Source of the DNA: Hellea sp.
Lineage (GTDB): Bacteria > Pseudomonadota > Alphaproteobacteria > Caulobacterales > Maricaulaceae
NCBI GenBank assembly: GCA_014238285.1
Contig: JABABK010000024.1
Span: 1-46,392 of the forward strand
Direction: 5' to 3'
DNA: 46,392 nucleotides
A model generated the notes under the pieces. That model was not told the DNA's origin, searched no databases, and worked only from the letters and a program-made list of their open reading frames with translations. Below, in pieces: positions 1 through 8,037 of the stretch (positions are counted from its first letter, which is position 1; each line of letters opens with the position of its first letter). Made by a program: the position numbers and the translations under genes.

Positions 1-31
1 CGTCTTCAGGCATGTTTTCATCATCAGTCAT
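1..31 (-). CDS. 5' end of an unidentified gene downstream of hemD (partial)
   Basis: Only the first ten codons lie inside the window, reading MTDDENMPED from an ATG at 31-29 on the minus strand. The start is 32 bases after the hemD stop, on the same strand, so it is probably the third gene of the hemC-hemD operon. In many alphaproteobacteria hemCD is followed by a mitofilin/Mic60-like membrane protein (COG4223), and an acidic N-terminus is compatible with that. The identity is a guess from position; ten residues cannot prove it. No clear Shine-Dalgarno sequence is visible. Confidence 0.45.
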   Translation of the reverse strand, partial: MTDDENMPED

Positions 32-63
32 AGAACTGAATATGAGGTCTGCAAGGCGCGCAA

Positions 64-744
64 TCAAGAACTAAGCGCGGCAATCATCGCGCTTTCTTCA
101 GGTCGTTTGGCGATATAGCGGGTGGCTAAACTCTGATTATCCAGCGCAGCGTCGACAAAGGCACTGATAGAAACAGGCCTTTTCCCCGCTAAATCGACAT
201 TGAGTTTCTCCAAACAGCTCGCTGCCAGCTTCGAATAGAGCGCAATATGGGTAATTTTTTGTAGATCAACATTGGGTAAATTTTGAACAGCGGTGTTTTC
301 ATAATAAACATACCGGACCGCATCATAACCCAGCTTTGATAATTCATCAGCAATATCTAACCTGACTTTAGAACCCGAGAGATAGGCAAAAGTATCATTT
401 TTTGAGGAATAATCTTGCCGAACATGAACCACCAAATCATCTGCATTACCCTTCGCCGAGGTAACATTTTTAAACCCCATGCCCCGAGCTAGATTCGCAC
501 TGGCATCCCCGACGGTAATTACATCCCAATCTCGTCTATCCGTAAAGCTTGTCAGCGCTCTTAAGCCGTTTTGTGATGTGATAATGAGCTTGACGTTTCT
601 CGGTAATCGTGGCGGCATTATCTTAGGAGGCGCTATTTCGATTAAAGGCGCAACAACCGTTTCAAACCCAGCCTTTTGCCAGGCTTGCGCGCTTTTGGCC
701 GCGCCGGGCTGTGCCCGTGTTATCCAAACAACTCTCCTAGACAG
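64..744 (-). CDS. hemD: Uroporphyrinogen-III synthase (HemD), probable CTG start
   Basis: HemD cyclises hydroxymethylbilane to uroporphyrinogen III, the branch-point tetrapyrrole for haem, in the cytoplasm. The N-terminal RRVVWITRAQPGA strand/loop, a middle LIITSQNGLRAL segment and the two-lobed composition fit the poorly conserved HemD family, and position directly after hemC supports it. No ATG, GTG or TTG precedes RRVVWI at a sensible place. The nearest ATGs in frame (828, 852, 855) would overlap hemC by more than 90 bases. A CTG at 744-742 has a GGAG seven bases upstream, overlaps the hemC stop by eight bases and gives 226 residues, a normal length. I therefore place the start there; this is an inference from spacing. 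Confidence 0.85.
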   Translation of the reverse strand: MSRRVVWITRAQPGAAKSAQAWQKAGFETVVAPLIEIAPPKIMPPRLPRNVKLIITSQNGLRALTSFTDRRDWDVITVGDASANLARGMGFKNVTSAKGNADDLVVHVRQDYSSKNDTFAYLSGSKVRLDIADELSKLGYDAVRYVYYENTAVQNLPNVDLQKITHIALYSKLAASCLEKLNVDLAGKRPVSISAFVDAALDNQSLATRYIAKRPEESAMIAALSS

Positions 745-1657
745 TAGATTGCTCCGCCTTGATGCTTTGGCCCATGCGAAAGCCCAGTCTCGCGGCTGTT
801 TCAAGATTGGCCTTATGGATGAAGCCATCACGGGTCCATCGCTGCGACCCATCATCGGCCAGAAGTTCGCCGCGCATAAAGAGTTTGTTTTTCTCTAATC
901 TTGCCAAAGCGGCAATCGGGGTGCGGCATGACCCATCCAGCGCCCTGAGAAACGCTCGCTCCGCCGTAATCCTGATCAGAGTTTCCACATGGTTTAGCGG
1001 CGCAATGATTTCTGCGGCAAAGCCGTTGCCATCCATGACTTCAATTCCGATAGCCGCCTGCGCCGGCGCACATAGCATTTGATCCAAACTAATAATTTGG
1101 GTTGCCACGCCAGGCTGCTCAAGCCGCTTCAGGCCTGCATAGGCCAGGAACGTAGCATCGCACTCACCCGCCTTAAGTTTTTTAAGCCGTGTCCCGACAT
1201 TGCCGCGTATTAGCGCGAACTGAATGTCGGGCCGAATAGAGGCTAGCTGTGCCCGCCTTCGAAGAGAGGCTGTTCCAACAAGCGCGCCTTGCGGAAGCTC
1301 TTCAATAGAACCATAACGCGGCGATATGAAAGCATCTCTGGGATCTTCACGCTCAAGGACCGCTCCAATTTTATGCCCATTTTGTAGCTGCGTCGGAACA
1401 TCTTTCATGGAATGAACCGCGATATCGATATCGCCAACTTCTAGCGAGCTTTCAAGTTCTTTAGTAAATAGGCCTTTGCCGCCAAATTCTGAGAGATCGC
1501 CTTTGAGCTTGTCCCCAGATGTCGTGTAGATACAAATCGGTAGATATTTATCCGGATTATAGACAGAATGTTTTTTGGCCAAAAGCGATTGAACCAAGCG
1601 CGCTTGGTAGAGGGCTAGGGGCGAACCTCGGGTTCCAATTTTCAAAGGTCGTTGCAT
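737..1657 (-). CDS. hemC: Hydroxymethylbilane synthase (porphobilinogen deaminase)
   Basis: HemC joins four porphobilinogen units into hydroxymethylbilane, the step before HemD. The 306-residue product starts MQRPLKIGTRGSPLA, the typical family N-terminus with its GTRGSxLA phosphate/pyrrole loop. VHSMKDVPT at about 82-90, the GTASLRRRAQL segment at about 128-138 and RGNVGTRLKKL at about 151-161 are family signatures. Cys244 in DGSCRTP is the expected attachment site for the dipyrromethane cofactor. The ATG at 1657 was chosen because homologues begin just before KIGTRGS; longer in-frame starts would run into tsaD. It is divergent from tsaD and overlaps hemD by eight bases, indicating a hemC-hemD operon. 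Confidence 0.97.
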   Translation of the reverse strand: MQRPLKIGTRGSPLALYQARLVQSLLAKKHSVYNPDKYLPICIYTTSGDKLKGDLSEFGGKGLFTKELESSLEVGDIDIAVHSMKDVPTQLQNGHKIGAVLEREDPRDAFISPRYGSIEELPQGALVGTASLRRRAQLASIRPDIQFALIRGNVGTRLKKLKAGECDATFLAYAGLKRLEQPGVATQIISLDQMLCAPAQAAIGIEVMDGNGFAAEIIAPLNHVETLIRITAERAFLRALDGSCRTPIAALARLEKNKLFMRGELLADDGSQRWTRDGFIHKANLETAARLGFRMGQSIKAEQSTV

Positions 1658-1721
1658 ATAAAGCGCTCTCACGTTATCGACAGGCTGAACTTTGCCAGCC
1701 ATAGCGCCAAATAGAGAAGAT
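1658..1721. promoter_or_regulatory. Divergent hemC / tsaD intergenic region
   Basis: This 64-base gap separates the start codons of two divergently transcribed core genes, so it should hold both promoters or their leaders. I see no convincing -35/-10 pair and no operator-like palindrome; the assignment rests on gene orientation. Confidence 0.4.
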
Positions 1722-2822
1722 ATGCAAGACGAGCCTGTCACCATTCTGGGTATTGAATCCAGCTGCGATGAAACCGCGGCTGCTGTGCTTCGCCGCGATA
1801 GCCATGGCAAGGTCACTATATTGTCGTCTATCATAGCCTCCCAAGATGAAGAACATCGTCCGTTTGGCGGTGTTGTCCCTGAAATTGCCGCCCGCGCCCA
1901 TATGCAAAAAATCGATCACATTATTGATGGCGCAATGACAGATGCCAGTGTAGAATATGATGATCTTTCGGCCGTGGCGGCAACATCGGGTCCCGGTCTT
2001 ATCGGCGGCGTGATAGCAGGGCTATTGAGCGCGAAGGGCCTATCAATGGCCCTTGGTAAACCTTTGATCGCCGTGAACCACCTAGAAGGCCATGCCCTAT
2101 CGCCGCGCCTATCTGCGCCTTGCCCATTTCCATATTTATTGCTGCTGGTGTCCGGTGGCCATACACAGCTACTGGCCGTCAACGGGCTCGGTGACTATGA
2201 ACGTCTCGGCAGCACGATTGATGATGCTGCGGGCGAAGCGTTTGATAAAACAGCCCGCGTTATGGGGCTTGGGTTTCCCGGCGGCCCGGCGGTTGAGCGC
2301 ATAGCCAAGAAAGGCAATGACACTGCCATTAGCCTGCCTAGACCTCTACGGGGCAGAAAGAACGCCGATTTTTCCTTCGCGGGTCTCAAAACTGCCGTCT
2401 CCCGCGCCTATGAAGCCAGTGACAAGACGGAGACCAGCAAAGCCGATATTGCCGCCAGTTTTCAAAAAGCCGTTTGTGACGTCCTAGAAGAACGCACAGG
2501 ACGGGCCATGGATATGTTTTTAGAGGGAATTGATGAAGAAGGCCTTCACCGTTTTGTCATAGCTGGCGGCGTCGCGGCCAATCAATCCATTCGTGAAACA
2601 CTCGAAAACCTATGCGCGCGTAAAGGTTTTTCACTCACAGCGCCGCCCCTAAAATTTTGTACAGATAACGCCGCGATGATTGCGCTGGCTGGGATTGAAC
2701 ACTATCTATTAGGGAATTATGCGCCTTTGGATTTTGCCGCGCGGCCACGTTGGCCACTGGACTCCAAGGCCGCCGCTGCCAATCCGGCTAGCGGTTTTGG
2801 AAAAAAAGGACCTAAGTCTTGA
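1722..2822 (+). CDS. tsaD: tRNA N6-threonylcarbamoyladenosine transferase (TsaD)
   Basis: TsaD transfers the threonylcarbamoyl group from TC-AMP to A37 of ANN-decoding tRNAs, working with TsaB and TsaE. The 366-residue protein opens with [15 protein letters not shown], the ASKHA-type nucleotide-binding signature of the Kae1/TsaD family. The metal-binding HxxxH is NHLEGH (His120 and His124). SGGHTQL, the FPGGP segment and the C-terminal GGVAANQ and [10 protein letters not shown] motifs are all present. The ATG at 1722 gives the usual short N-terminus; an upstream TTG at 1692 would add ten unconserved residues. Its stop overlaps the gpsA start by four bases. Confidence 0.97.
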   Translation: MQDEPVTILGIESSCDETAAAVLRRDSHGKVTILSSIIASQDEEHRPFGGVVPEIAARAHMQKIDHIIDGAMTDASVEYDDLSAVAATSGPGLIGGVIAGLLSAKGLSMALGKPLIAVNHLEGHALSPRLSAPCPFPYLLLLVSGGHTQLLAVNGLGDYERLGSTIDDAAGEAFDKTARVMGLGFPGGPAVERIAKKGNDTAISLPRPLRGRKNADFSFAGLKTAVSRAYEASDKTETSKADIAASFQKAVCDVLEERTGRAMDMFLEGIDEEGLHRFVIAGGVAANQSIRETLENLCARKGFSLTAPPLKFCTDNAAMIALAGIEHYLLGNYAPLDFAARPRWPLDSKAAAANPASGFGKKGPKS

Positions 2823-3823
2823 GCATGGTTTATCAGAACTTTGGCGTCATTGGCGCTGGCGCTTGGGGAACAGCTCTCACGCAAACACTAGCTATCGCAG
2901 GCCGTGACGTAAAAATCTGGGCCTTTGAGAAAGAGGTTGTCGATGCCATAAATTCAAAGCATGAAAACACGCTCTATTTGCCCGGCGCAGCTTTAAACCC
3001 TGCGATCAAAGCGACAGACGATATTACAGAACTGGCCAAATGCGATGCCGTATTAGTTGTAACGCCAGCGCAGCATATGCGGGCCAGCCTCAAAGATTTC
3101 ATCCCTCAGGCCCGCTCCGGCATGCCAATGGTTTTATGCTCTAAAGGCATTGAAATTAGCTCACAAAAGTTCATGAGCGAAGTTCTTGAAGAAATCATGC
3201 CAGATGCCATACCGGCTGTTCTGTCTGGCCCCAGTTTTGCCGTAGATGTGGCCAAAGGCCTGCCAACAGCCGTAACACTAGCTTGTAAAGATTGGGATGT
3301 TGGCGGCGCGCTTGTTAGCGCTATCGCAGCGCCTACCTTTCGGCCCTATTACGCTAATGACGTATTGGGCGCAGAAATTGGCGGTGCGGTTAAAAACGTC
3401 CTGGCGATTGTTTGCGGTCTTGTTTTAGGCAAAGGCTTGGGCCGCTCGGCCCATGCTGCCATTATCGCGCGCGGATTTGCAGAAATGACACGGCTTGGAA
3501 CAGCGCTTGGCTGTAAACCCGAAACGCTTACCGGCCTCTGCGGGCTGGGTGATTTAGTACTTACCTGTTCTTCCGAACAATCCCGCAATATGTCCTTTGG
3601 TATGGCCCTTGGCCAAGGCCAATCCTATGAGGATTATATCAAAGATAAAAACGTCGTCGTTGAAGGTGCAGCAACAGCCCCTGCCCTAAAAGCCCTATCC
3701 CAAGCCAGCGGCGTGGAAATGCCAATCTGTAACGCGCTTGCCAATATTCTGGATGGCAGCGAACAAGTAGATGACGTCATTATGCGCCTTTTATCTCGCG
3801 AACATAAATCGGAAAATTTATAA
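2819..3823 (+). CDS. gpsA: NAD(P)+-dependent glycerol-3-phosphate dehydrogenase
   Basis: GpsA reduces dihydroxyacetone phosphate to sn-glycerol 3-phosphate, the backbone of phospholipids. The N-terminal [13 protein letters not shown] is the GxGxxG dinucleotide fold. VVTPAQHMR, the CSKGIE segment, [13 protein letters not shown] and the catalytic-lysine region [10 protein letters not shown] follow in family order, and the 334-residue length is normal. I prefer the TTG at 2819: it shares TTGA with the tsaD stop and lies eight bases after an AAGGA at 2806-2810, while the ATG at 2825 is 14 bases away. Overlapping ends with tsaD and the next gene indicate one operon. Confidence 0.97.
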   Translation: MSMVYQNFGVIGAGAWGTALTQTLAIAGRDVKIWAFEKEVVDAINSKHENTLYLPGAALNPAIKATDDITELAKCDAVLVVTPAQHMRASLKDFIPQARSGMPMVLCSKGIEISSQKFMSEVLEEIMPDAIPAVLSGPSFAVDVAKGLPTAVTLACKDWDVGGALVSAIAAPTFRPYYANDVLGAEIGGAVKNVLAIVCGLVLGKGLGRSAHAAIIARGFAEMTRLGTALGCKPETLTGLCGLGDLVLTCSSEQSRNMSFGMALGQGQSYEDYIKDKNVVVEGAATAPALKALSQASGVEMPICNALANILDGSEQVDDVIMRLLSREHKSENL

Positions 3824-4113
3824 TGCAGTTTTTTATCTACACAGAAGACATGCCCGATAGTCTCGATATTCGTAAAACTAATCGCGACGCCCATATTGCT
3901 TGGCTCAAAACTGAAAATGACACTGTAAAACTCCTGACAGCCGGTCCGTGGCTCGATGATGAAGGCGTTATGCGCGGCTCAATGTTGATTGTCGAAGCGG
4001 CTGATAAATCCGCTGTTGAAAATTGGCTCTCCCTTGATCCATACCGCGCGGCTGGGTTAACCCGATCAACGCTCATAAAAGGCTATATCTGGGCTATTGG
4101 AGCCCCGGCCTAA
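3823..4113 (+). CDS. YciI-like protein
   Basis: A 96-residue protein of the YciI/DGPF ferredoxin-like fold. The N-terminal [13 protein letters not shown] strand, the conserved R..H..WL pattern (RDAHIAWLKTEN), the LTAGPWLDDEG turn and the LDPYRAAGL helix are typical. E. coli YciI has been linked to small dehalogenase-like or YCII-domain chemistry, but its substrate is unknown and I assign none. The ATG overlaps the gpsA stop by one base (TAATG), so it is the last gene of a tsaD-gpsA-yciI operon. The accessory glycan island begins directly downstream. Confidence 0.9.
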   Translation: MQFFIYTEDMPDSLDIRKTNRDAHIAWLKTENDTVKLLTAGPWLDDEGVMRGSMLIVEAADKSAVENWLSLDPYRAAGLTRSTLIKGYIWAIGAPA

Positions 4114-4153
4114 ATACGCGTTGACGAGATAAACAAACTAGCAGAATATCATA

Positions 4154-5056
4154 GTGGATATGGCTAGCCGCTCATTACTCCACCGCTCCTCCAAGTCAGA
4201 GATTATCCGATTGGTAATTTGGAAAGTTTTCGGACAAACTGGCATGCGTTTATTTCGCAAAAGACCACTAAAGGCCGCACCGAATATAGATGAAACATGC
4301 GCAGTATTCCTATGTGGCCTACACCGCAGCGGAACGTCTGTACTCCATCGTATTTTGCGTCAGAATGACCAAGTCGATAGCTTTAAAGATACTGGAGTTC
4401 CCGAAGATGAAGGTCAGCATTTGCAAACCGTTTTTCCAACCGCCCGCAAGCTAGGCGGCCCTGGTCTATTTGCCTTTAATCCCAAAGCCCATTTGACCGA
4501 AATAGGTGCTTACGCTCTTGGCCAACGGCGCAATCTTTTACTACGTGAATGGGGAGCTTATATTAATTTTGATAGCCCGTTTTTCATTGAAAAGAGCCCG
4601 CCTAATTTGGTTCGGTCGCGGTTTTTTCAAGGCATTTTTCCAAAGTCCAAATTCATCATTATCGTCCGTCACCCGATAGCTGTTGCCATGGCAACCGCTG
4701 ATAAATGGGACATTGCTCTTGAACAATGCCTAGATCACTGGCTTAAAGCCCATCAGGTTTATTTAGATGACCAAAAATTATTGGTTGAAAAAACCATGAT
4801 TTCTTACGAGGTTATATGCGCAAATCCGCAAAAATCCCTTCAAGATATCAGCGAGTTTTTGAACCTTGAGCTTAGGCTTGGTGAAGAAACTCTGGAAAAT
4901 GTAAATGGTGAGTATTTCGACAAATGGCTAGCCCTTGAACCAAGCAAAAGAGAATTACTAGAAAGCAAATTGAACGATGCGGCTCAAACGCTCAAAGCCT
5001 TAGGTTATAGCGACTGGAATGATTTCAAACATCATTCAGGAAAGGCTAGAACATGA
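4154..5056 (+). CDS. Sulfotransferase family protein (module 1, first)
   Basis: A 300-residue protein with the P-loop of PAPS-dependent sulfotransferases: CGLHRSGTSVLHRIL (about residues 54-68) is the 5'-phosphosulfate loop, and IIIVRHPIAVAMATADKW with its Arg and downstream Thr is the 3'-phosphate-binding region. The expected reaction is transfer of sulfate from PAPS to a hydroxyl of a sugar or lipid in the cytoplasm; the acceptor is unknown. It may start at GTG 4154 or ATG 4160. Its stop overlaps the following flippase-like gene by four bases (ATGA), so the two are translationally coupled. It is the first gene of the accessory island. Confidence 0.82.
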   Translation: MDMASRSLLHRSSKSEIIRLVIWKVFGQTGMRLFRKRPLKAAPNIDETCAVFLCGLHRSGTSVLHRILRQNDQVDSFKDTGVPEDEGQHLQTVFPTARKLGGPGLFAFNPKAHLTEIGAYALGQRRNLLLREWGAYINFDSPFFIEKSPPNLVRSRFFQGIFPKSKFIIIVRHPIAVAMATADKWDIALEQCLDHWLKAHQVYLDDQKLLVEKTMISYEVICANPQKSLQDISEFLNLELRLGEETLENVNGEYFDKWLALEPSKRELLESKLNDAAQTLKALGYSDWNDFKHHSGKART

Positions 5057-5982
5057 ACCGCCAGATTTTCAACTGGGTAGTCTTTGTATTCGTCATGGCC
5101 GCCGTCGCGGTGATTTATTCACGGCTTGATAATCTCTCGATCGATTTTAGTGATTACACGTCCAAAGAGTTTACCTATTTTGGAATTTTTGCATGTTTCT
5201 TTGTTCTGGCAACTCTTATAAGAGCCGTACGGTTCGGGTTTCTAACCCGTAAATATGCACCGATAAAATACTCCCAAGTCATTTCCAACTTTCCTTGGCT
5301 GTTTCTAATCGGTGCCATGACACCCTTTCGCGCCGGAGAAAGCGCACGCATTTTGTGGGTAAAATCTCTAGACGGCTCTGCTAGTTCGGCTCTCGGTAAT
5401 CTTATTACTGAAAGATTGGCAGATCTATTCGTCATATTACTATTCGCCGCCATTGGGATTTTTCTAGCGCCTGAAATCGCTGAAATAGATTTAGGCCATA
5501 TTGTTTTGATCTTAGGCGGGCTACTTATCGCTGCCGCTTTGGCTGGATGGCTACTCGTAAAATCGGGAGCATTGTCAAAGGACAAGCTTACGGCATTCAT
5601 GAGCGGTCTTAAAGCTATTGAGGGCCCTATCGATGCCGTAATGTTTCTTGGATTAACGATCGTCATTTGGAGTCTAATACTCGCCGGGTTTTACGTTGTT
5701 TTATCAGGTGTTGTCGGCGTCCCCCACATAGGAGCAGCGATGCTTTGTCTTGCTGGCGTCAATATTGCCCGATTATTTTCCCCTGCTCCTGGCAATATAG
5801 GGACTTATCAAGCTGCCATGATTGCGGCTCTTGCTGCGTATCATGTAGATTTTTCGCAGGCCCTAAAAGTCGGCCTTTTACTTAACGCCGTCATGCTCGT
5901 CACCGTGGTTGCCCTGGGGTTATTATCGTGGCTTACAGTCACGTTTACCAGATTAGGACATATCCCAAAAGATCAATCATGA
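5053..5982 (+). CDS. UPF0104 / LPG-synthase-type membrane protein, flippase-like
   Basis: A 309-residue polytopic protein with about eight membrane helices. The order of helices and segments such as FLIGAMTPFRAGESARILWV, LITERLADLFVILLF and the C-terminal FSPAPGNIGTYQAAMIA match the lysylphosphatidylglycerol synthase transmembrane domain family (PF03706; AglD/UPF0104), which in several bacteria sits beside polyprenyl-phosphate sugar synthases. The aminoacyl-transfer domain of MprF is absent. A flippase or lipid-handling role is inferred from family and neighbours. It overlaps the preceding sulfotransferase by four bases and is followed 233 bases later by a GtrB-like gene. Confidence 0.82.
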   Translation: MNRQIFNWVVFVFVMAAVAVIYSRLDNLSIDFSDYTSKEFTYFGIFACFFVLATLIRAVRFGFLTRKYAPIKYSQVISNFPWLFLIGAMTPFRAGESARILWVKSLDGSASSALGNLITERLADLFVILLFAAIGIFLAPEIAEIDLGHIVLILGGLLIAAALAGWLLVKSGALSKDKLTAFMSGLKAIEGPIDAVMFLGLTIVIWSLILAGFYVVLSGVVGVPHIGAAMLCLAGVNIARLFSPAPGNIGTYQAAMIAALAAYHVDFSQALKVGLLLNAVMLVTVVALGLLSWLTVTFTRLGHIPKDQS

Positions 5983-6083
5983 ACTTAACATTGGCGAAGC
6001 TTGCAACGTTAAACTATGGATGTCTTGACGCCCCTTTGAGCGAATGTTATCGATTTTGCATAAAGAGAACGGGCTTATTTTAA
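5979..6083 (+). CDS. Possible 34-residue small ORF
   Basis: An ATG at 5979 shares ATGA with the stop of the flippase-like gene, the same coupling seen between the two preceding genes. The frame runs to TAA at 6081-6083 and would encode a 34-residue peptide with cysteines in GCLD, SECYR and FCIK. I recognise no family and no signal peptide. Coupled position is the only support, so it may be spurious. Confidence 0.2.
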   Translation: MNLTLAKLATLNYGCLDAPLSECYRFCIKRTGLF

Positions 6084-6215
6084 GCAAGAGCAATTTGCAT
6101 TAAAGTGGACTCAGAAATTGGGCAAAGTTCGCGCATTTTCTGAAGGCTTCATGGGTATAATTAAATGCGAAATGCTCGAGGCGGGGGCCTAAACAATCCA
6201 AAGAATGGGAACTGA

Positions 6216-7193
6216 ATGAGCAAATTAGTTAGCTTTGTCATCCCGGTCTATAATGAGGAAGAAAGTCTTCTTGCGCTTTACGCTGCTCTGATAGGCGTCG
6301 CCAAAAAGTTTAAAGAAGATAGCGAGTTCATTCTCATAAATGATGGCAGTCAAGACCGAACCGCAGAGATGCTTCAAGAACTTCGCGAAAAAGACCCTCG
6401 GATAAAGTACATTAATCTCAGCCGGAATTTCGGGCATCAAGCTGCGATAACGGCCGGAATGGATTTATGCCGCGGAGATGCCGTTATCATCATGGACGCT
6501 GACCTACAGGACCCGCCAGAAGTCGTTCTTGAAATGTTAGACCGATGGCGCGAGGGATATCAGGTTGTCCACGCCAAACGCACACAGCGAAAAGGCGAGT
6601 CCATCTTCAAAAAAATGACCGCGCATTTGTTTTATCGTTTACTTGATGTCATGACACCCGTGAAGATACCTCTGGATTCCGGCGACTTTCGATTGGTGGA
6701 CCGGGCACCCCTAAACGCATTTCTCAAGCTCCGAGAACATGATCGATTTGTTCGTGGGATGTTTGCCTGGGGCGGATTTAGATCGACAGAAGTCGAGTTT
6801 GAACGAGATGAGCGCCGCGCGGGCGAAACGAAATACTCATTTAGTAAAATGATGAATTTAGGTTTATCAGCCATCCTTAGTTTTTCAGATACGCCGCTGC
6901 GCATAATTGTACAGCTTGGTGCATTGATGTCTATTTTTTCCTTTTTCTATGCCGGTTTTATTTTTGTGAAGGCCGTGTTCTTCGATGTCTATCAATCAGG
7001 TTGGCCAACAATTGTAACCTTGATATTATTTCTAAGCGGAATTCAGCTCGCTGTTATCGGAGTCGTTGGATTATATATTGGTAGAATCCACCAAGAAACA
7101 AAAGGCCGCCCGCTCTATCTTGTCAATGAAGCCGTTGGGTTTGATCATACAGATCAGCCGCAGCGCGCTTTCGTCGCCACGTGGAAAGACTGA
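6216..7193 (+). CDS. Polyprenyl-phosphate sugar synthase, GT2 (GtrB/DPM1-like, module 1)
   Basis: This 325-residue enzyme should move a sugar from a nucleotide sugar to undecaprenyl (polyprenyl) phosphate on the cytoplasmic face. SFVIPVYNEE at the N-terminus, LINDGSQDRT, NLSRNFGHQAA and the metal-binding DADLQDPP (residues 94-101) are the GtrB/ArnC/DPM1 signatures. The RAGETKYSFSKMM amphipathic region leads into two C-terminal membrane helices, as in GtrB. A 233-base gap precedes it, so it may have its own promoter. Six bases after its stop comes a sulfotransferase gene. The sugar transferred cannot be read from sequence. Confidence 0.93.
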   Translation: MSKLVSFVIPVYNEEESLLALYAALIGVAKKFKEDSEFILINDGSQDRTAEMLQELREKDPRIKYINLSRNFGHQAAITAGMDLCRGDAVIIMDADLQDPPEVVLEMLDRWREGYQVVHAKRTQRKGESIFKKMTAHLFYRLLDVMTPVKIPLDSGDFRLVDRAPLNAFLKLREHDRFVRGMFAWGGFRSTEVEFERDERRAGETKYSFSKMMNLGLSAILSFSDTPLRIIVQLGALMSIFSFFYAGFIFVKAVFFDVYQSGWPTIVTLILFLSGIQLAVIGVVGLYIGRIHQETKGRPLYLVNEAVGFDHTDQPQRAFVATWKD

Positions 7194-7199
7194 GTTTCG

Positions 7200-8036
7200 A
7201 TGTACTTAGTCACTGGAATGCACCGTTCGGGAACTTCCATGACCACGCAAATATTAAGCGCTATGGGAGCGCCTCTTGGGAAGCCCGAGGATATGATAGG
7301 CGCTGATGAGTGGAATAAAAGTGGATATTTTGAAAGCAAAGAAGCTGTCGAGCTTAACCTTCAGCTCATGCTGGGGGTTGGAATTGATACTAATATCTGG
7401 ATGGACCCACCGGTCCGCCCAGTCAAAAGATTAGCCAGTTTTGTAACGTCGCCGAAATGGCGGTATTTTTTACCTTGTAGCGATAAAGACATAACCCAGA
7501 GAGCTGAAAAAATCAGTAAGCCTCTTCAATCGTTTAGTCAGCGCAATGCCGGCGTCTTTGTCAAAGACCCACGTTTCGCGGTTACCCATAAAGCCTGGAC
7601 AGAGCACGGTCATGTCGAAGGCATTATTTTGTCCTTCCGCAATCCAAACTCTGTCGCGCGTTCAATTCAAAAACGAGACCTCATTCCGAGGTTTATCAGT
7701 TTGAAAACCTGGTATAAATATAATGCTGAGTTCTTACGTAACCTAAAATCTGACACGCCATTACTGCTCGTGGATTACGATCAGTTTTTCGATGAAAATT
7801 CTCACGGTTATATTACACAGCTCGCCCAAAGCCTTGCCAACGTCACGGGGCAAAAACGTGTTACTAAATTCGCGAAAGAGGCTATCAACATCTCAGAACG
7901 CCATCATCTAGGTTCAACGGCACACTTGCCCAAAAAGATTCAAAATGCCTATAATGCGTTAAAAGAGTGTTCAGCTGCGGGGCCTGTATGGACGGACGCA
8001 GAACATCTATGCAACCGATTAGATGAAGTTATATAA
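7200..8036 (+). CDS. Sulfotransferase family protein (module 1, second)
   Basis: A 278-residue protein starting MYLVTGMHRSGTSMTTQIL, so the PAPS 5'-phosphosulfate loop begins almost at the first residue. IILSFRNPNSVARSIQKRD is the likely 3'-phosphate-binding segment (Arg and Ser). The fold is that of small bacterial sulfotransferases (PF13469-like). Six bases separate it from the GtrB-like gene, and the next membrane-protein gene begins one base after its stop, so the three are probably co-translated. A polyprenyl-linked or nucleotide sugar is a plausible acceptor; this is inferred from context only. Confidence 0.78.
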   Translation: MYLVTGMHRSGTSMTTQILSAMGAPLGKPEDMIGADEWNKSGYFESKEAVELNLQLMLGVGIDTNIWMDPPVRPVKRLASFVTSPKWRYFLPCSDKDITQRAEKISKPLQSFSQRNAGVFVKDPRFAVTHKAWTEHGHVEGIILSFRNPNSVARSIQKRDLIPRFISLKTWYKYNAEFLRNLKSDTPLLLVDYDQFFDENSHGYITQLAQSLANVTGQKRVTKFAKEAINISERHHLGSTAHLPKKIQNAYNALKECSAAGPVWTDAEHLCNRLDEVI

Positions 8037-8037
8037 T

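Noticed and set aside
479-898. A plus-strand open frame across the hemD/hemC junction.
   Set aside because: It lies opposite two well-supported genes, has no family resemblance and looks like a shadow frame.
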